Below, piece by piece: positions 9,472-17,756 of a stretch of 64,000 nt of DNA. The notes beneath the pieces are model-generated. The model saw only the letters and a list, made by a program, of their open reading frames with translations, searched no databases and was not told the DNA's origin. Source of the stretch: Phytophthora colocasiae (taxonomy: Eukaryota; Oomycota; Peronosporomycetes; Peronosporales; Peronosporaceae); NCBI GenBank assembly GCA_018806915.1, contig JAGKQI010000100.1:2418001-2482000 (forward strand). The letters are read 5' to 3'. Positions within the stretch are counted from its first letter, which is position 1, and each line of letters begins with the position of its first letter. The position numbers were made by a program, and so were the translations under genes.

Positions 9472-11168
9472 GTATCGAGGAGACTCCTGTCTCTGGCTAC
9501 GGCCGTGCTCGAGTCTGGGACTGTCCCAATAGCTATGTGCTGTGGCAACTCCGTCACGGGGGGATGCACGGCTACGGCCGTCGTCATATCCACTAGACCT
9601 GGTGTAGGAGGATCCCCGTTCGGATGGCGCCCGTGGTTCGGCGGCCGTCCATGCCTCGGTGTGTGGCTGTGGTCAGCACGCTGAGGGCGGCCTGATGGTG
9701 TTCTGCGGCCGCGTGATCGTGCACGTGATCGGCTACGTGATCGTCTCTCCCGAGATAGACGGCTGGAGGCCGGGCTACGGCTGCGGCTCCGCCGTCGGTG
9801 ATGTCGGTGTGCACTGTCGGTATGCACCTGAAGATGAGGTCGACCTTGGGGGGTGTGAGGTGCTGGCTGAGACGGCTTGGCCGGCGACCGTTGACGCAGC
9901 ACTTGTTCCTGCAAAAGTTGTTGATTCGCCGCTTGTGCAGCAAGCATCTGCTGAGTAGTCTTCGTTAGCTCCAAAATCGCCGTCAGCACCGCGTCCGCCG
10001 CGGGCGGTGCCGTTGGAATCGGCATATCCAAAGCCGCTGTTGTAACCGCTGCCGCCGTCGCGGGCTCGGCTGGATTAGTAGACATCGCCGCCCTCGAAAC
10101 GTCCGACGGTTCGGGGCGGGGTTGCGCCAGTGGAGTTGCCTGAAAGTTGCGCAGCTGAATGATCTGAAACGACAGAGGAAGAGGCCGTCCCTTCGAGAGC
10201 CCCGTGGCTAAGATCGTCGAAGGAGACTCCTCGTCGCTGTCGACGTCCATGTCCATACGTGTCGAGGGTTTGGGAGGTCCCAAGAACTGCTTAGCATACT
10301 GCAATGGCGTTATGGTAATGGCCCGGCCAAACTCCGTCACCACAGCGATCGGCTCCGAGCCGAAGTCCACTGTAGTGTCCGATCCTGCTGGTACGAACGT
10401 GTCCTTGAGTAGTTTCTGTAGCTCTGCATCGGGAATGTCCGGCACAGCTAGTTCCTTCCATCGCGAACGAAAGCGTCGCGCACGTTGGTTGGGTCTGGAG
10501 TTAATAGGAACTCCATGACACCAGCCGACCATAAACTCGTCTCTCTCCACTCGAGCTTGCCATGCGGCATCACATGGGATCAATACGTACACCGGACTGT
10601 CTGTAGCCCGATGCCGTATCTCCACGAAGCATACGAAATGACTTGCAGGTTGGAGCACGGCCCCGGTGGCCGTACGGAATGATAGGGATCGTGTAGTACG
10701 GTATAGCACAATCTGACCGAGGGCGTAGGCGCCCAGCTGCACTTCCACGTAATGGCGAGGGCCACTGTCCTCCTCGGCTACGAAGCACGTGTGAAAGCGC
10801 ACGAACCGGTATAGCATCAACAGGGGACGCTCGTTAATCTCATCTCGTAGGTTCTCGTCCGGGCGAGTCAGGCGCGTGTAGGGAATAAGCACGTCAGTCT
10901 CAGCCAATCTGTTGAGCCCCGCCGGGCGCGGGGGGCATGTGTCAAATTCGCTCGGGTAGAAGATGAGTTCGCACATCCAGCCAGGTCTCCGAGAAGAGTC
11001 GTCCACGATGAAATCACACGCGGTATCCGGCATGATGTGGCGTGGCTCGCGTAGGCGGACGTAAATGGGCCCGTCCCACGAGCCGTCCGACAGCTCGTGG
11101 GGGCACTCTAGGCGAACGATAGCCTGACGCAGGCTGTCTGCGCGTGACACCGACGCTGGGGGGTTCAT
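9345..11168 (-). CDS. Gag-like ORF 1 with Ser/Arg-rich tail
   Basis: A 607-codon frame starting with an ATG that directly abuts repeat A1 (11169). The first 300 residues are a structured region of unknown fold; then come an acidic stretch, a Pro/Ala-rich linker with a helix (QQMLAAQAANQQLLQEQ), and a strongly basic region with many RS dipeptides (RRRSRSRSPASS and similar). By position and composition it is the gag-type protein of the element, and the RS region would bind nucleic acid. Confidence 0.65.
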   Translation of the reverse strand: MNPPASVSRADSLRQAIVRLECPHELSDGSWDGPIYVRLREPRHIMPDTACDFIVDDSSRRPGWMCELIFYPSEFDTCPPRPAGLNRLAETDVLIPYTRLTRPDENLRDEINERPLLMLYRFVRFHTCFVAEEDSGPRHYVEVQLGAYALGQIVLYRTTRSLSFRTATGAVLQPASHFVCFVEIRHRATDSPVYVLIPCDAAWQARVERDEFMVGWCHGVPINSRPNQRARRFRSRWKELAVPDIPDAELQKLLKDTFVPAGSDTTVDFGSEPIAVVTEFGRAITITPLQYAKQFLGPPKPSTRMDMDVDSDEESPSTILATGLSKGRPLPLSFQIIQLRNFQATPLAQPRPEPSDVSRAAMSTNPAEPATAAAVTTAALDMPIPTAPPAADAVLTAILELTKTTQQMLAAQAANQQLLQEQVLRQRSPAKPSQPAPHTPQGRPHLQVHTDSAHRHHRRRSRSRSPASSRLSRERRSRSRSRARSRGRRTPSGRPQRADHSHTPRHGRPPNHGRHPNGDPPTPGLVDMTTAVAVHPPVTELPQHIAIGTVPDSSTAVARDRSLLDTWRPRHHLDRASGDMTTASRSGSSRRLSSRQEDRHSDHPQRK

Positions 11169-11342
11169 TTTCGCGGGAGCCCGGCTCCTTTCTCCGAGGA
11201 CTATGTGTCCAGGACTATGTGTCCTTCCTTGCGCTGGAACACTTGCTGTTCAGCCAGCGAACTCGCGAATGCCGTGAGTTTCGCCTTTCTTCGGAAACAT
11301 CCGGTTCGCTTCGCCGCCTAACCGGTTCACCGAACCGTGCAC
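11169..11342 (-). repeat. Split repeat A1 (element 5' terminus)
   Basis: The 174-bp partner of A2. On the minus strand it supplies the leader and probably the promoter of the Ngaro-like element. Base 11342 is the inferred outer boundary. Confidence 0.88.
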
Positions 11343-11425
11343 ATCTCATCTCGGAATCTTTGTTTGTGCATTCTTCATTTTGCTGCCGGAGTTTGTTCTC
11401 TTCACCTCATTCTACATTGTGCGCC
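11343..11425 (+). promoter_or_regulatory. 5' leader of the Fanzor gene with initiator-like motif
   Basis: 83 bp between the Ngaro terminus and the Fanzor ATG. It contains ttcattttgct (about 11370), which fits the oomycete initiator consensus YCAYTYY followed by a pyrimidine-rich tract. The Ngaro insertion sits only tens of bases upstream and may have displaced the original promoter. Confidence 0.4.
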
Positions 11426-13532
11426 ATGGGGCGCAAACGCAAGAAGTCCAACTACCCAGACTACTGGGGTATCGTCGAGGAGACCGAGGATCCAGATCTT
11501 CTTCCTCCTCCATTCGAGACTGTCGGCGAGACAGAAGACTCCGACTGCGAGGAGGAAAAGAAGACGGAAGACGACGAGACCGATGCCGTCCCAGCAGAGC
11601 TATCTCTGTTCATGATTGCATCTCAATAACCTTCGGCGACCTATCAATTGAAACAGAGCACGAAAAAGATCCACTCCAGCGTGATCTGCAAGCTGTCTCG
11701 CGTCTGTCGACTACCGGAGCTAGTTGAGGAAATCAAGAGAGTTTGTGTGGTCATGAAGCAAGTGCAGTTGGAGGGTTGGCACCTCGCCAACCTCCACGTC
11801 TTGCGGTGTCTGAAGGAGGAGGAGGATGTGCCCGACCTGGAGCAGATGCTCTTCTACCGATGCTGCGCTGCGACGCTGAAGAATATTGAGCTGCGAGATC
11901 GGACGAAGACCGAGACGCAGTACGCAGCATTTCACAAGACCTGCCAGCGGTACTGGGCGGGGCGTGAACAGGTGAAGTCGTATCAAGCAGAGTTCACGTG
12001 CAAGGCTACTTACATGATCAACGAGTTGGCGAAGCTTATGTCTATCAACGCCCTCAATATGGTAGCTCTGCACTTCAGGCGACGACTGTACCAGTACGTC
12101 CGGTTTAAGTACGCGGAGGAGGGGAAGTTGGAGCTCTCGTACATGCCAGTGTCGACCTCCTATCAGGCAGCCTACGTGAAGATCAATGCAACTACTCTGT
12201 TCAGCCTCTTCACTCGCCTTATTCGCGATCCCAAGCTCAAAGATTTCATGAGCGCCGAGTTGCCGGAAGTAGATCGATTGCCGTTCAGCCGGCAGACACC
12301 GAAGTGAGATTTTGCGGAAGGTGTTCGATGTTGAGCAGTTTGAGACACGGAACCGCAAGTTCGCAGACGAACTCAAGACCAACGGCTACGGGGTGTCTAT
12401 CACCATGATTCGACCAGTGGCTACGACCTCGGTTGTCGTCAAGGAGCGGGACCCGCGGAAGAAGAGAAAGAAGAACGACGGGACGGCAACGCCAACTAGC
12501 TCAATGACACCAAAGAAGAGCAAAGTGAAGACCCCGGAAGAGATAGCTGAAAAGGATACCTTTGGCAAGGAGTTATTCAAGCTCGGCCCCGGTTATTCGC
12601 CAGAGGTCTTCATCGGCATCGACCCCGGGATGCGATCTCTCGTCACTGCCGTCTCAGTGGGTCATCTTTCCACTCGTAGGCGCCATCGCTCCATTCGCCG
12701 ACGGCAACAGCGAGCCAGAGCTCGTAAGAAAGAGCGAAAGCAACGAGAGCGTATTGTTGCAATTTCGACACCTGAGTACCGACATTTGGCGCGCATGAAC
12801 GACTTCCGCTTGTACTGCGAGAAACTCAAGAAGCGCGAGCCGTGGTACGCAGCCGTCGTCCGAGCGATGCCTTCATTCAAGACCGCGAACTACGATCTCT
12901 ACTTGGACCGTCTCCACTTCTTCTGGTTACACGTCCGCTTCCTACTCGCGTTCTCTGCAGAACAAGCCTTCCTGCGGTGGAGGTTCAAGCAGGACCGCGC
13001 TAAGATGGCGGCCTTGACGACTTTAGCGACGCGAATCGTTCCCAAGCCTAGCAAACGCGTATGTATCGCCTATGGTGACTGGAGTCGGAGAGACGGTATC
13101 AGAGGTCACCCTACAGGCCCAGTCAAAGGTTTTGTCGAGGCGCTGAAGAAGAGGGCGACGGTGATCCCAATGGATGAGTATCGTACTAGTATCACATGCT
13201 CCTGCTGTCACAAGCGTCTGAAGCAAACACGTCTGTTCAATAATGTCAAGAGGAAAGACGACGAAGTGGACGTGCGGACGAAGGACAATCCTTCCCCGAA
13301 AGAGTTGAAGGAGATTGCAGAGATGTCCAAGTTCAGGAACCCCAAGCTTGCGCGTCGGAAAATCGTTCTTCGCTGCTCTAGAAACGTCTTGCGCTGTACT
13401 AACAGCTGCTGCAAGGCCAACTTCTGGAACCGGGATGTCAACGCGGCGAGAAACATGCTGGAGCTACTACTGAGCGGACTGAAGGGCAAGCACGGAGCGA
13501 GAAGACTGAGAGCGTTCCGGCGAGGAAAATAA
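11426..13532 (+). pseudogene. Fanzor (eukaryotic TnpB-like RNA-guided endonuclease), two lesions
   Basis: Three reading pieces form one roughly 700-residue protein: 11426-11626 (basic MGRKRKK start, then acidic), 11630-12304 (helical region with CRYWAGR-like and RRRLYQYVRFKY segments) and about 12308-13532. An in-frame TAA at 11627-11629 separates the first two, and a single-base frameshift at about 12300 separates the last two. The C-terminal piece holds the RuvC-like nuclease: FIGIDPGMRS (Asp codon 12621), YGDWSR in the second strand without the usual Glu, DEYRTS (alternative Glu codon 13176) just before a C-x2-C zinc ribbon, more cysteines (LRCTNSCC), and NRDVNAARNM (last Asp codon 13434). 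This matches Fanzor proteins, which have a rearranged catalytic Glu compared with bacterial TnpB. Confidence 0.88.
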
Positions 13533-13612
13533 CAGCCCGGCGACTGAAATAATGTGGCTGGAAAGACCTGTAGCGTACGCGCTACAGGGTTGCGTAGCCA
13601 GCCACGCAAGCA
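13533..13612 (+). ncRNA. Candidate Fanzor guide-RNA (fRNA/omegaRNA) scaffold hairpin
   Basis: Downstream of the Fanzor stop lies a nested hairpin. The outer stem gtggctgg (13555-13562) pairs with ccagccac (13599-13606). The inner stem cctgtagcg (13568-13576) pairs perfectly with cgctacagg (13581-13589) around a tacg loop. An alternative stem ttgcgt/acgcaa covers 13591-13610. TnpB and Fanzor guide RNAs derive from the 3' end of the nuclease gene and just beyond it, so position, strand and strength all fit. The guide segment would begin downstream, near the transposon end, which I could not fix. Confidence 0.5.
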
Positions 13613-13655
13613 TATGCATATTCGTAGCATAGAGACCAGTAGGACATTCTCAGTG

Positions 13656-14575
13656 CTATATATAATAAAGACACGTCGCGCCGAAAAGCGGTACCAACAA
13701 TTGGTTAATGATGTTGTTCAGTAGCGAGCGAACAAGCTTGTCCAGGACCTTGGTGAACGTATTGTACGCCCCCTTCTTCTTGTTGAGCTTTTCAGCCGAG
13801 AAGTCCAGCAGTCCGTTGATGACGTTCGAGATGAAGGCGCCAGTGTCGTCAAAGGTCAAGTCGATGTTCGTGATGGAGTCCCAGTCCAGCGACAGCGATG
13901 TCAGAGATACGTCCTTGAAGTGGTGCAGAACAGTGTTCAAGACGCTGGTAATACTGTATCTCCACCAAGAGCAGCCACAAGGATGGAGGTGATAGTCATG
14001 TTCGAGCATACTGAAGACGGGACTCCCGACGCACATTGGTATAGATCCGCTTCAATTCCAGCAGCAATCGACGGTTTGTTCAGACCCAGAGCCACATCCA
14101 CCGTGACGGTCGTCGGCGGACAGCTACTTTGGTGCAGGAGACTTGTCCAGCAAATCTGATACCATTTCTTGTCCACTTGAGCGAATTCGACCGAGAATGT
14201 CCCGCTTACAGACAATTCTCCCTTGAAGTCTGCTCCGAGGTCCAGAGAGTTGTGGCGTGTGACGTTGGCGGTTCTAAAGCCGATAGTAGTGAGTCCACCC
14301 ACATTGAGAGTCTCGAATGACGGAGTCGCCTTGAAATTCATTCCAAGCACTTTGAAGTCAATAGCGTCCAGCGTCTGGTTCGTGAGGACGTACGGGTTGG
14401 TGATGTACATGGGGAGGAGTGACGGCACGAGGCTCAGGACGTTGTTAAGTCCGATGAAGTCGGCCGTGGCAGTCTGGAAGTCCGCAAGAACACAGGTGTC
14501 CTCGACTGTAGCAGCATTGGACGATCCAAAGACTGCAGTGGCGATGGCAGCGGCGAAGGCGAAGAACTTGGCCAT
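13656..14575 (-). pseudogene. Secreted-family copy 3, frameshifted
   Basis: It starts at ATG 14575 with MAKFFAFAAAIATAVFG, a signal peptide like that of copy 1, then DTCVLADFQTATADF, KWYQICW and an ASGVPSSVCSNMT block. Near 13950-13970 the frame slips by one base. The remaining conserved region (LTSLSLDWDSITNI, LLDFSAEKLN, ending GATCLYY) continues in another frame to a stop at 13656. No GT-AG intron is evident at the junction, so this is a frameshift rather than splicing. It lies more than 11 kb from its siblings, separated from them by the Ngaro-like element and the Fanzor gene. Confidence 0.75.
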
Positions 14576-14817
14576 TTTGTCTTTGGCTGGTGCGCAGGAG
14601 AAGGCAAATTGAAAAGTGATCTTCGGCCTGATGGAAGCAATGGGCTATAGAGCACTTTTGGACGAAGGATGGATGTTGCAAAGCTATGAATGTCCGTCAC
14701 TAACAGCAAATCGGGTCACTGATTACCTTCTGCAACGTTCGAGTTGATTGGCGCCGACATCCTCTGTGCCGTTATGTTGGTGGGACCTTGGTGCAGGCTT
14801 ACCAGGATGCTGCCATA

Positions 14818-15057
14818 CACTCTGCGACAAAAGTTTTCATGCACCCCAGTTTGTATCTGTAGCTCAGTCAATTTTTCGTGTTACGCTATGCTATTTAGAT
14901 ATGAGTTTCCTGTTGCTGCAACCGACTCTGTACTTGTGCTAACGAGCGAGATATTGCTGGCGCTCATGGGGCTCCCATACAAGTTAGTAAATTTACCACT
15001 GCGACAAAATTATCATGCACTAATCCACATACAAAAGTTCATATATTCAGAATGATG
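14818..15057 (+). repeat. Tc1 left terminal inverted repeat
   Basis: Starts cactctgcgacaaaag; the inner transposase-binding-like word cactgcgacaaaattatcat begins near 14997. The arm ends around tatattcagaatgatg. Confidence 0.88.
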
Positions 15058-15099
15058 ATTTCTTGTTTGTCATAAAATTTTGTGTAGGCATTCGCGAAC

Positions 15100-16098
15100 A
15101 TGCTACCTAGGCCACGCGTCGAAGACGAAGAGCGCGGGCGAATTAAGGGGCTACATGAAGCAGGATGGTCTAACCGCGCTATTGCGCGTTGGGTGGGACG
15201 CACAGACCAAACTGTTGCTCGGGTGATCAGTAATCCTCATCCAAAGAAGCCTAAAAAGCTTGGACGACCGGCGGCACTATCAGACAGAGAAACGAGGCTG
15301 TTAGTCCGGAAGGCGGCAACCGGCAATTTCTTTGCCGCGCAACTTAAAGAGGAGACCAAGACGTCTGTGCATGTGCGTACTATTCAGAGGGTATTGGAGC
15401 GTGTGGACTGGCTGCAGTATACCAAAATGGACAATACACTAGACCTGACACCGGAGCACAAGCGAGCTCGTTTGGAGTACGCTAAGACATGGCTACTCTA
15501 CCCTAGTAATGTTTGGCCAAATGTCATATTTTCGGACGAAAAAAAATGGAACCTCGATGGTCCTGATGGATACCAGAAGTACTGGCAAGACCTACGACTA
15601 CCTAAGCGACAAACAGTGCGGCGACAGAATGGTGGTGGCTCCCTAATGGTGTGGGGAAGCTTTAGCCGTGGTGGTAAATCTGAGTTGGCTGTTCTTATTG
15701 GGAAACAAAACTCTAACCACTACGTGTACACTCTCTCTGAGTATATGCTACCTTACGCCCACAAGCACTATGGTACCGAGTTTATTTTTCAACAAGACAA
15801 TGCTTCTATCCATACATCCGAGCGCACCACCGAATTCTTCGAGGAACAAGATATTACTGTGATGAAATGGCCTGCACGTTTCCCAGATCTAAACCCGATT
15901 GAGAATTTGTGGGCCATTTTGTCACGTATAGTATACGATAATGGCAAGAAGCAGTACACGAGCGTGTCCGATCTCCGTGTAGCTGTGCTACAAGCGTGGG
16001 ATCTCGTCGGTCAAGATGTACTTAAGAAACTAGTGGATTCAATGCCCAAGCGGCTTGTCGAAGTGCTCGAGATGAAGGGCGGAAAAACGCACTACTAG
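15100..16098 (+). CDS. Tc1-family transposase (DD34E)
   Basis: A 332-residue uninterrupted ORF. An N-terminal helix-turn-helix pair (EAGWSNRAIARWVGRTDQTV, then a second HTH with RTIQRVL) separated by a basic GRP hook (KKLGRPAAL) should bind the inverted repeats. The catalytic triad is visible: Asp in FSDEKKW, Asp in FQQDNASIH, and Glu in NPIENLW exactly 34 residues later, i.e. DD34E as in Tc1. Length and order are normal for an active Tc1 enzyme, and no lesion was seen. The ATG at 15100 lies 42 bp inside the left repeat. Confidence 0.93.
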   Translation: MLPRPRVEDEERGRIKGLHEAGWSNRAIARWVGRTDQTVARVISNPHPKKPKKLGRPAALSDRETRLLVRKAATGNFFAAQLKEETKTSVHVRTIQRVLERVDWLQYTKMDNTLDLTPEHKRARLEYAKTWLLYPSNVWPNVIFSDEKKWNLDGPDGYQKYWQDLRLPKRQTVRRQNGGGSLMVWGSFSRGGKSELAVLIGKQNSNHYVYTLSEYMLPYAHKHYGTEFIFQQDNASIHTSERTTEFFEEQDITVMKWPARFPDLNPIENLWAILSRIVYDNGKKQYTSVSDLRVAVLQAWDLVGQDVLKKLVDSMPKRLVEVLEMKGGKTHY

Positions 16099-16105
16099 GA
16101 ATAAC

Positions 16106-16345
16106 CATCATTCTGAATATATGAACTTTTGTATGTGGATTAGTGCATGATAATTTTGTCGCAGTGGTAAATTTACTAACTTGTATGGGAGCCCCATGAG
16201 CGCCAGCAATATCTCGCTCGTTAGCACAAGTACAGAGTCGGTTGCAGCAACAGGAAACTCATATCTAAATAGCGTAGCGTAACACGAAAAATTGACTGAG
16301 CTACAGATACAAACTGGGGTGCATGAAAACTTTTGTCGCAGAGTG
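16106..16345 (-). repeat. Tc1 right terminal inverted repeat
   Basis: Reverse complement of the left arm with very few substitutions (for example gctacgctattt against gctatgctattt). Ends ttgtcgcagagtg next to TA. Confidence 0.88.
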
Positions 16346-16347
16346 TA

Positions 16348-16847
16348 AAATAAGCTTATTTGTGGCAAATACATTCCACCAGCTGCCGGCAGTGTCCGCT
16401 GACAATGGATCCACCAAGCCACTCTCGTGACAGCAGACTGTGCAATGAGACGGTCAGGAGATGCATAAGGCGGACTCTTACCGCTTGCCTGAGCTCGAGA
16501 CTGGTGCGTCTTGAGGGTGAGAAACGGCTTCACATCAATCGGTCTGATCCGGTGTATCCTTGCCTTTGAGCAGTGCCGTGGGACCGCCTCACGCAGAGCT
16601 TTGACTCTTTTGAGTCAAAGAGTATCGAATCAAAGCAAGTGTCTAGCCAAGAGCATGGGAGGTTACCAATGGTAGCATCAATCTGCCGCTGCAAAGCAAT
16701 TGTTGCCTACATGTGAGGATACCTTGTACAACTTGTACATGTGTTGGTGACACCCGCTGATGTCTACGGTACTTCTGTCTCATGTGTACCACACTACCAT
16801 TTCTGAGGCAGAATCAGTATAGCTGTATCTGATTCCATCACCAAAGC
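16348..16847. other. Intergenic spacer with one hairpin
   Basis: No gene seen. A perfect 9-bp inverted repeat with a tttt loop (ctttgactc/gagtcaaag) lies at 16599-16620. The final part is presumably the promoter of the gene at 16848. Confidence 0.5.
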
Positions 16848-17657
16848 ATGAGCTCAGCACCGACGAACGTGGTGCGCTACGACGTGCCCAATGGGGACTT
16901 TTGTGCGTACCTGAAAGGCTTCTGGAAGCGCAACTTAGAGTGGCGACACTTTGGTGGCAGCTTCAAACACTTGCGCTCCACCAACAACGTCGTACTTATC
17001 GAGGAAGACCTGGACGCAGCTCGCCAGCCCAATACCCAGTACGCAGCTTCGTACTCTACAGTTCTAACGACATATATACATAACGTTATGATGCTTTGTA
17101 CTTGGGCTTCAGATTCCTCCGGTGGTCGTTCGGTCGCACACACAAGAAACAGGATCTTGCCAGTGCTTACACAGTGCAGGTGTGTCATCACAAGAGATCT
17201 CAATGGAGTTTTAAAGCTACTAACTCAACTTTCTCCATTGTTTTACGTGTCTGTAGTTTATCCCGGATGAACAGGGTACCTTTATGGAGTGGAGCTTCGA
17301 GGGCGTCACTTGTCACGGAGTATTCAAGCCTGAGGCCAGTGTAGCCATCCTCAACTTCTGTCTGCAGGAGTCCATGGTCACCATCACGTATCGCGTGTTA
17401 GATGCTAATAGTGAGTGGACTACAGTGCTGAATAGCTTAGCTATTTGATATACTAACTGATTGGTACTTTGTTGATATGGCAGCGATGGGTGTTTGCATT
17501 GTGGACGTCGACAGTGAACATACGCCTACAGTCCAATACGGCAACATGTAAGACACGTCGATTTGCACTGGAGTATTGCTTAAAAACTCACGACTGTTGT
17601 GTTGGTTGTAGGTATCGCATTAATCCGTCCAAGTACGAGCGCGAACCGGAAGATTGA
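16848..17657 (+). CDS. Five-exon gene of unknown function
   Basis: Exons are inferred at 16848-17038, 17113-17179, 17257-17410, 17484-17547 and 17612-17657. All four introns are GT-AG, 64 to 77 bp, and the frame closes across each. The product is about 173 residues: MSSAPTNVVRYDVPNGDF at the start, a GFWKRNLEWRHFGGSF segment, then WSFGRTHKKQ, TFMEWSFEGVTCHGVF, a hydrophobic LNFCLQESMVTITYRVL and a C-terminal MYRINPSKYEREPED. The beta-rich pattern with aromatic pairs suggests a small barrel or lipocalin-like domain, but I do not recognise the family. No signal peptide. Confidence 0.65.
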
Positions 17658-17658
17658 G

Positions 17659-17683
17659 GCAACATCCATGACATGGATGTTGC
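17659..17683. repeat. 12-bp inverted repeat just 3' of the stop
   Basis: gcaacatccatg and catggatgttgc flank a single base, 2 bp after the stop of the five-exon gene. It would fold in the 3' UTR; function unknown. Confidence 0.7.
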
Positions 17684-17756
17684 CATGGATTCCATGTTGT
17701 AACAGGTGAATCGTACTTAATCGAATCGATTTTTAGGCTTTTGTCGTGTTTGAGCA

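Larger units (their letters stand above)
4647..11342 (-). mobile_element. Ngaro/DIRS-type tyrosine-recombinase retrotransposon with split direct repeats
   Basis: On the minus strand the order is A1 (11342-11169), gag-like ORFs, RNase H, reverse transcriptase, tyrosine recombinase, B1 (5122-5048), A2 (5048-4875), a unique 153-bp piece, B2 (4721-4647). The junction B1-A2 is exactly what joining the element's two ends (B2 to A1) would give, as expected for elements that replicate through a circular intermediate and integrate by tyrosine recombinase. No methyltransferase was seen, which favours Ngaro over DIRS1. The gag and pol frames carry frameshifts, so this copy is probably inactive. No target-site duplication is expected. 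Confidence 0.88.
14818..16345 (+). mobile_element. Tc1-like DNA transposon, apparently intact
   Basis: 1528 bp flanked by the TA target duplication (14816-14817 and 16346-16347). Ends are CACTCTGCGAC...GTCGCAGAGTG. The terminal inverted repeats are about 240 bp (14818-15057 and 16106-16345) and nearly identical. Each carries an outer and an inner copy of a ctgcgacaaaa..tcatgca word, the IR/DR arrangement known from Sleeping Beauty-type elements. A single complete transposase ORF lies between. The near-identity of the arms argues for recent insertion. Confidence 0.93.

Noticed and set aside
14744..16533. Pair of ORFs (14744-15055 plus, 16108-16533 minus) with identical translations
   Set aside because: They lie in the Tc1 terminal inverted repeats and mirror each other; no protein is implied.
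17659..17683. Stem-loop read as an intrinsic terminator
   Set aside because: The surrounding genes are spliced and eukaryotic, and no T-run follows; kept only as an inverted repeat.
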